A DNA stretch of 64,000 nt, from the NCBI RefSeq assembly GCF_001792815.1, contig NZ_CP017674.1:682001-746000 (forward strand). The letters are read 5' to 3'. The position numbers and the translations under genes were made by a program. Source of the DNA: Microbacterium sp. BH-3-3-3. GTDB lineage: Bacteria > Actinomycetota > Actinomycetes > Actinomycetales > Microbacteriaceae. Below the pieces are notes generated by a model that was not told where the DNA came from, did not search any database, and saw only the letters and a program-made list of their open reading frames with translations. This document shows positions 61,375-64,000 of the stretch, piece by piece (the stretch's first letter is position 1; each line of letters starts with the position of its first letter).

Positions 61375-62223
61375 TCATGCATACCGACCACCGCGCGCGT
61401 GTGCGCGGCGCGCCAGGACCGCCGCCTCCACCAGATGCCATTCGTGCAGCACCATCGCATAGTCGAAGCGCAAGGTCTCGAAGCCCTGCGCCGCGGCGAT
61501 CGCGTCCCGGCGCAGATCTTTGTGCCGCAGCGACACCCCGTCATGGTTCTCGCGGCCGTCGACCTCCAGGATGATCCGCCCGTCGAGCAGGAAATCGACC
61601 ACGCCGACGCCGGGAATGCGTACCTGACTCTCCAGGCGGATGCCGAGACGACTCAACCGCAGCCGAAGGATCGACTCGAGCCCGCTGTCGGCATCGGGAC
61701 GCGCGAGGTCGACGAGCCCTCGTCGTCCAGCGCGCAGTCCCGCCCTCACTTCTGCCCGTTGTGCACGATCGATCAGCCCCTTGCGCCATGCGGACTCGAA
61801 GGCGGCGAAGAAGACCTCGTCTCCGAGGCAGGTCGCCACTTGCACGAGAGCCTGAACGATCGACACGACACCGAACGAGGCAGTCCCGGCATCGTGGTGG
61901 TTGACGCACCGGCATCCGGGATGACCGTGGCGGCGACCCGAGGTGCCCAGCCACACGTGGACGCGCGCGTCGTCCTCCCACAACCAGACCCCGTACCGGC
62001 GGAGGGCGGAGGCGCACGCGACGGATCCGCCGTGCATCGCCGCCGTCGCGACGAGCGGATCGGTCTCGGGCAGGGCGAGCACGCCGTCGCGCAGGCGTTC
62101 GAACACCTCGCCCCGCACGAATCGGCGGACGTCGGCATGCGTGGCACCGCGGCGGATCAGGTCGGCTCGCCGCATCACGCCCCCGGCTCGCGCCACGAGT
62201 TCGATGGCGGTGGATGTGCGCAC
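61375..62223 (-). CDS. DUF559-type endonuclease-like protein with AbiEi-like N-terminus
   Basis: A protein of about 282 residues from GTG 62223 (or 323 from ATG 62346). The N-terminal winged helix (LVARAGGVMRRADLIRRGATHADVRRFV, shown in part) resembles AbiEi antitoxins. The C-terminal domain (VGVVDFLLDGRIILEVDGREN, then LRRDAIAAAQGFETLRFDYAMVL) has the D-x(n)-E-x-D core of DUF559/Vsr-like restriction-endonuclease folds. Such proteins are abundant in Actinobacteria; no partner toxin gene is adjacent. The gene is bounded by similar TGCAT-rich flanks. Confidence 0.75.
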   Translation of the reverse strand: MRTSTAIELVARAGGVMRRADLIRRGATHADVRRFVRGEVFERLRDGVLALPETDPLVATAAMHGGSVACASALRRYGVWLWEDDARVHVWLGTSGRRHGHPGCRCVNHHDAGTASFGVVSIVQALVQVATCLGDEVFFAAFESAWRKGLIDRAQRAEVRAGLRAGRRGLVDLARPDADSGLESILRLRLSRLGIRLESQVRIPGVGVVDFLLDGRIILEVDGRENHDGVSLRHKDLRRDAIAAAQGFETLRFDYAMVLHEWHLVEAAVLARRAHARGGRYA

Positions 62224-62341
62224 TCGTGCAGCGTGCCCGAGCGCGACCCGCGCTCGGGCGCCTCCGGGCGCGGCTGTGGATAACAGCCCGCCCGCCGGCC
62301 CCGCCTGCCCGGCGGGCGGCGGGCGCGGTGGGCGGTCGATA

Positions 62342-62412
62342 TGCATGATCGCTGGTGCGCCTGCGCACAGATGTGGCGAATGGAGCCGTCGCGCCCAGCC
62401 CGCTCCTGCATC
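62342..62412. repeat. TGCATGATCG element, right flank of the nuclease gene
   Basis: ATGCATGATCGCTGG at about 62341-62355 and CTCCTGCATCTGA near 62404-62414 resemble the left-flank element. The gene ends also form a rough inverted repeat: GTCATGCATACCGACC (from 61375) against its opposite-strand partner ATCATGCATATCGACC at 62335-62350. The copies are diverged. Confidence 0.4.
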
Positions 62413-62436
62413 TGAACCACGGCACGAGCCGCGCCG

Positions 62437-62442
62437 TAGGGT
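62437..62442 (+). promoter_or_regulatory. -10 element of leaderless Nudix gene
   Basis: TAGGGT followed by GACCTC and the ATG at 62449. Confidence 0.5.
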
Positions 62443-62448
62443 GACCTC

Positions 62449-62985
62449 ATGGCCTGGACCACCCGCGCATCGCGCACCGTCTACGAGAACCGCTGGATCC
62501 ACGTGCGCGAAGACGAGGTGACGGGGCCCCACGGCGACGGCATCTACGGGGTCGTCCGCGTGCAGCACCCGGCGGTGTTCGTGATCGCCCTCGACGACGA
62601 CGAGCGCGTGTGCGTCATCGAGCTCGAGCGCTACACGACCGGGCGTTCGCTCGAAGTGCCCGCGGGCGGCTCCGACGGCGAGGATCCGCTCGAGGCCGCG
62701 AAGCGGGAACTCCTCGAGGAGACCGGGGTCACGGCATCCGAGTGGCACTACCTCGGCCGCATGAATGCCCTCAACGGCATCGCCGACGCCCCGGAGCATG
62801 TGTACCTCGCGCGGGGTCTCGAGACGACGGATGCCACGGCGTCCCAGCACGAGGAGGGGATCGACCAGGTGCGATGGATCCCGTTCGCGGAGCTGCTGGC
62901 CCTCGTGGCCGACGGCACCGTCTCGGACGGCGAGACGATCGCCGCCCTCGCGTTCGCCGGCATCCACCTGGGACGCTTCCGCTGA
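62449..62985 (+). CDS. Nudix hydrolase, ADP-ribose pyrophosphatase-like
   Basis: A 178-residue Nudix enzyme. The box spans residues 72-94 (E78, R86-E87, E90-E91, G93), with Ala rather than Gly at its first position (A72, in PAGGSDGE). That form recurs in ADP-ribose pyrophosphatase-like members. It likely hydrolyses ADP-ribose or a related NDP-sugar. The ATG at 62449 is 6 nt from TAGGGT, predicting a leaderless mRNA. It is convergent with the SDR gene. Confidence 0.9.
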   Translation: MAWTTRASRTVYENRWIHVREDEVTGPHGDGIYGVVRVQHPAVFVIALDDDERVCVIELERYTTGRSLEVPAGGSDGEDPLEAAKRELLEETGVTASEWHYLGRMNALNGIADAPEHVYLARGLETTDATASQHEEGIDQVRWIPFAELLALVADGTVSDGETIAALAFAGIHLGRFR

Positions 62986-63036
62986 GCAGCGACCCGGCCG
63001 TCGCGGTGGCCCGAGCCGGCCGCGGCTCAGGGAGTT

Positions 63037-63792
63037 TCAGCGCCCTCGGGCGGCGGCGCGCACGACCAGCCCGTCGGGCAGCAGACGCGACGCGGCGACC
63101 AGCACCTTGTACCGCAGCGACGGTACCGACACCGCGCGTCCGCGCGCGGCATCGCGGAGTCCTTCGCGCACGACGTCTGTGGCCGTCAACCACATTCCCG
63201 GCGGCACCCCCTCTTCGCCGGGAGGCAGGCCCAGACGCTCGTGGAAGTTCGTGTGCACGAACCCCGGGCACACCGCGGTGACGCTGACGCCCCGCTTACG
63301 GTAGGCGACGTTGGCCCAGCGGCTGAAGGAGATCAGCCACCCCTTCGCCGCGCCGTAGGTGCCGCGCGGCACGAAACCCGCCACCGAGGCGACGTTGACG
63401 ATGCGTCCACTCCCCCGCGCGAGCATCGCCGGCAGCGCGGCGTGCGTGAGACGCAGGGCGACCTCGACGTGCAGACGCAGGTGACGCACCTCGTCGTCGA
63501 CGGCGTTCTCGTCGAACGCGAGGTCGAGTCCGAAACCGGCATTGTTGACGAGGATGTCGACGCCCGCGGCCACCCGCCTCTCGACGAGGGCCACGGCGTC
63601 GTCGTCGAGAAGGTCGGCGACGACGACCTCGACCCCGACGCCGTGCGCGGCACGCACGTCGGCGGCGACGGCCTCGAGTGCCTCGCGATTGCGGCCCACG
63701 AGCACGACGTCGGCGCCGCGCGCGGCGAGCTGGCGGGCGAACTCCGCGCCCAGACCGGAGCTCGCGCCCGTGATGAGAGCGGTGCGCGTCAT
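63037..63792 (-). CDS. SDR family oxidoreductase
   Basis: A 251-residue short-chain dehydrogenase. The NAD(P) loop TGASSGLG is at 8-15, NNAG at 83-86 and the catalytic triad is S136, Y146 and K150. The Arg after strand 2 (GRNRE) favours NADPH. The C-terminus is close to the DltE/YqjQ-like subgroup, with unknown substrate. The ATG at 63792 lies 1 bp from the dihydrofolate reductase stop. Confidence 0.92.
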   Translation of the reverse strand: MTRTALITGASSGLGAEFARQLAARGADVVLVGRNREALEAVAADVRAAHGVGVEVVVADLLDDDAVALVERRVAAGVDILVNNAGFGLDLAFDENAVDDEVRHLRLHVEVALRLTHAALPAMLARGSGRIVNVASVAGFVPRGTYGAAKGWLISFSRWANVAYRKRGVSVTAVCPGFVHTNFHERLGLPPGEEGVPPGMWLTATDVVREGLRDAARGRAVSVPSLRYKVLVAASRLLPDGLVVRAAARGR

Positions 63793-63793
63793 G

Positions 63794-64000
63794 TCAGGCG
63801 CCCCGGCGCTCGTAAGTCTCGAAGCGGTACCGGATGCCGCTGCGCGACACGTGCCATCCCTCGACGGGGGTGGCGGCGACCAGCGACCATCCGTCGAGGC
63901 CCGGAGCGTGGGTGTCCCCGTCGACGGCGACGTCGAGACGGGTGAGCTCGATGCGGTCGGCGTGGCCGATCGCCTCGGAGTAGAGCTGCCCGCCCCCGAT
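63794..64000 (-). CDS. folA: Dihydrofolate reductase (C-terminal part only)
   Basis: The last 68 residues of a dihydrofolate reductase: IGGGQLYSEAIGHADRIELT, a typical strand and NADPH pyrophosphate loop, then the final beta-hairpin ending YRFETYERRGA. It makes tetrahydrofolate with NADPH. The gene continues beyond the window edge, so the start and active-site Asp are not seen. The SDR gene follows it on the same strand. Confidence 0.88.
   Translation of the reverse strand: MGGGQLYSEAIGHADRIELTRLDVAVDGDTHAPGLDGWSLVAATPVEGWHVSRSGIRYRFETYERRGA

Noticed and set aside
61375..62346. AbiE-type toxin-antitoxin system
   Set aside because: Only the AbiEi-like N-terminal fold is present, joined to a DUF559 nuclease. 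No AbiEii toxin gene is adjacent.

Overview
The window is very GC-rich actinobacterial chromosome, almost certainly from the family Microbacteriaceae and most like Microbacterium. This rests on base composition, Microbacterium-like protein sequences, and gene order shared with other Actinobacteria (dapA-rnj-ftsK-pgsA-cinA-XRE-recA-recX, miaB-miaA, dapF, hflX, lexA, and parA-scpA-scpB-rluB-cmk-der). No database search was possible, so the genus is an inference. I see no transposase, integrase, prophage or CRISPR array.

Layout. 1-2.7 kb: a minus-strand tRNA-Pro, a decayed second tRNA-Pro, a GNAT enzyme, an Hsp15-like S4 protein, a pair of 148-bp tandem repeats and a Nudix-NYN fusion. 2.8-10.2 kb: a DUF805 protein, then the chromosome segregation and translation block parA-scpA-scpB-rluB-tyrA-cmk-der (minus strand). 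10.4-14.1 kb: DUF4184, tyrS, and a satD-membrane protein pair with a palindromic operator. 14-22.1 kb: the arginine operon argC-J-B-D-F-(membrane acyltransferase-like gene)-H, preceded by a short leaderless ORF rich in Arg codons. 22.2-29.3 kb: pheST and the glutamate ABC transporter gluABCD. 29.3-31.5 kb: TrmH methyltransferase and infC-rpmI-rplT. 31.7-36.5 kb: DUF1844, a repeat-rich gap, SseB and hisC-hisB-hisH-priA. 36.5-40.8 kb: the SOS pair LysM protein/lexA, a membrane protein and an S9 peptidase. 40.9-48 kb: hflX, a methyltransferase, dapF, a pentapeptide-repeat protein, a GNAT enzyme, miaA and miaB. 48-51 kb: a large ATPase-LuxR regulator ending in a minisatellite. 51-61.3 kb: recX, recA, DUF3046, an XRE regulator, cinA/pncC, pgsA, ftsK, GNAT, rnj and dapA. 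61.3-64 kb: a DUF559-type nuclease, a Nudix hydrolase, an SDR and the 3' end of a dihydrofolate reductase gene.

How it works together. Most of the window is housekeeping: amino-acid biosynthesis (Arg, His, Tyr, Lys/DAP), translation (PheRS, TyrRS, IF3, L35, L20, tRNA i6A and ms2i6A modification), chromosome segregation and the SOS response (RecA, RecX, LexA, LysM division suppressor). The two SOS promoters carry recognisable LexA-box sequences.

The most interesting regulation is upstream of argC. A 31-codon ORF with six Arg codons in an eight-codon stretch starts exactly where a TAnnnT -10 element predicts transcription to begin, and it ends 82 nt before argC. That is the architecture of arginine attenuation by a leaderless leader peptide. 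The same spacing (-10 hexamer, 6 nt, start codon) recurs at more than a dozen genes here, so leaderless mRNAs seem common, and this spacing was used to choose several start codons.
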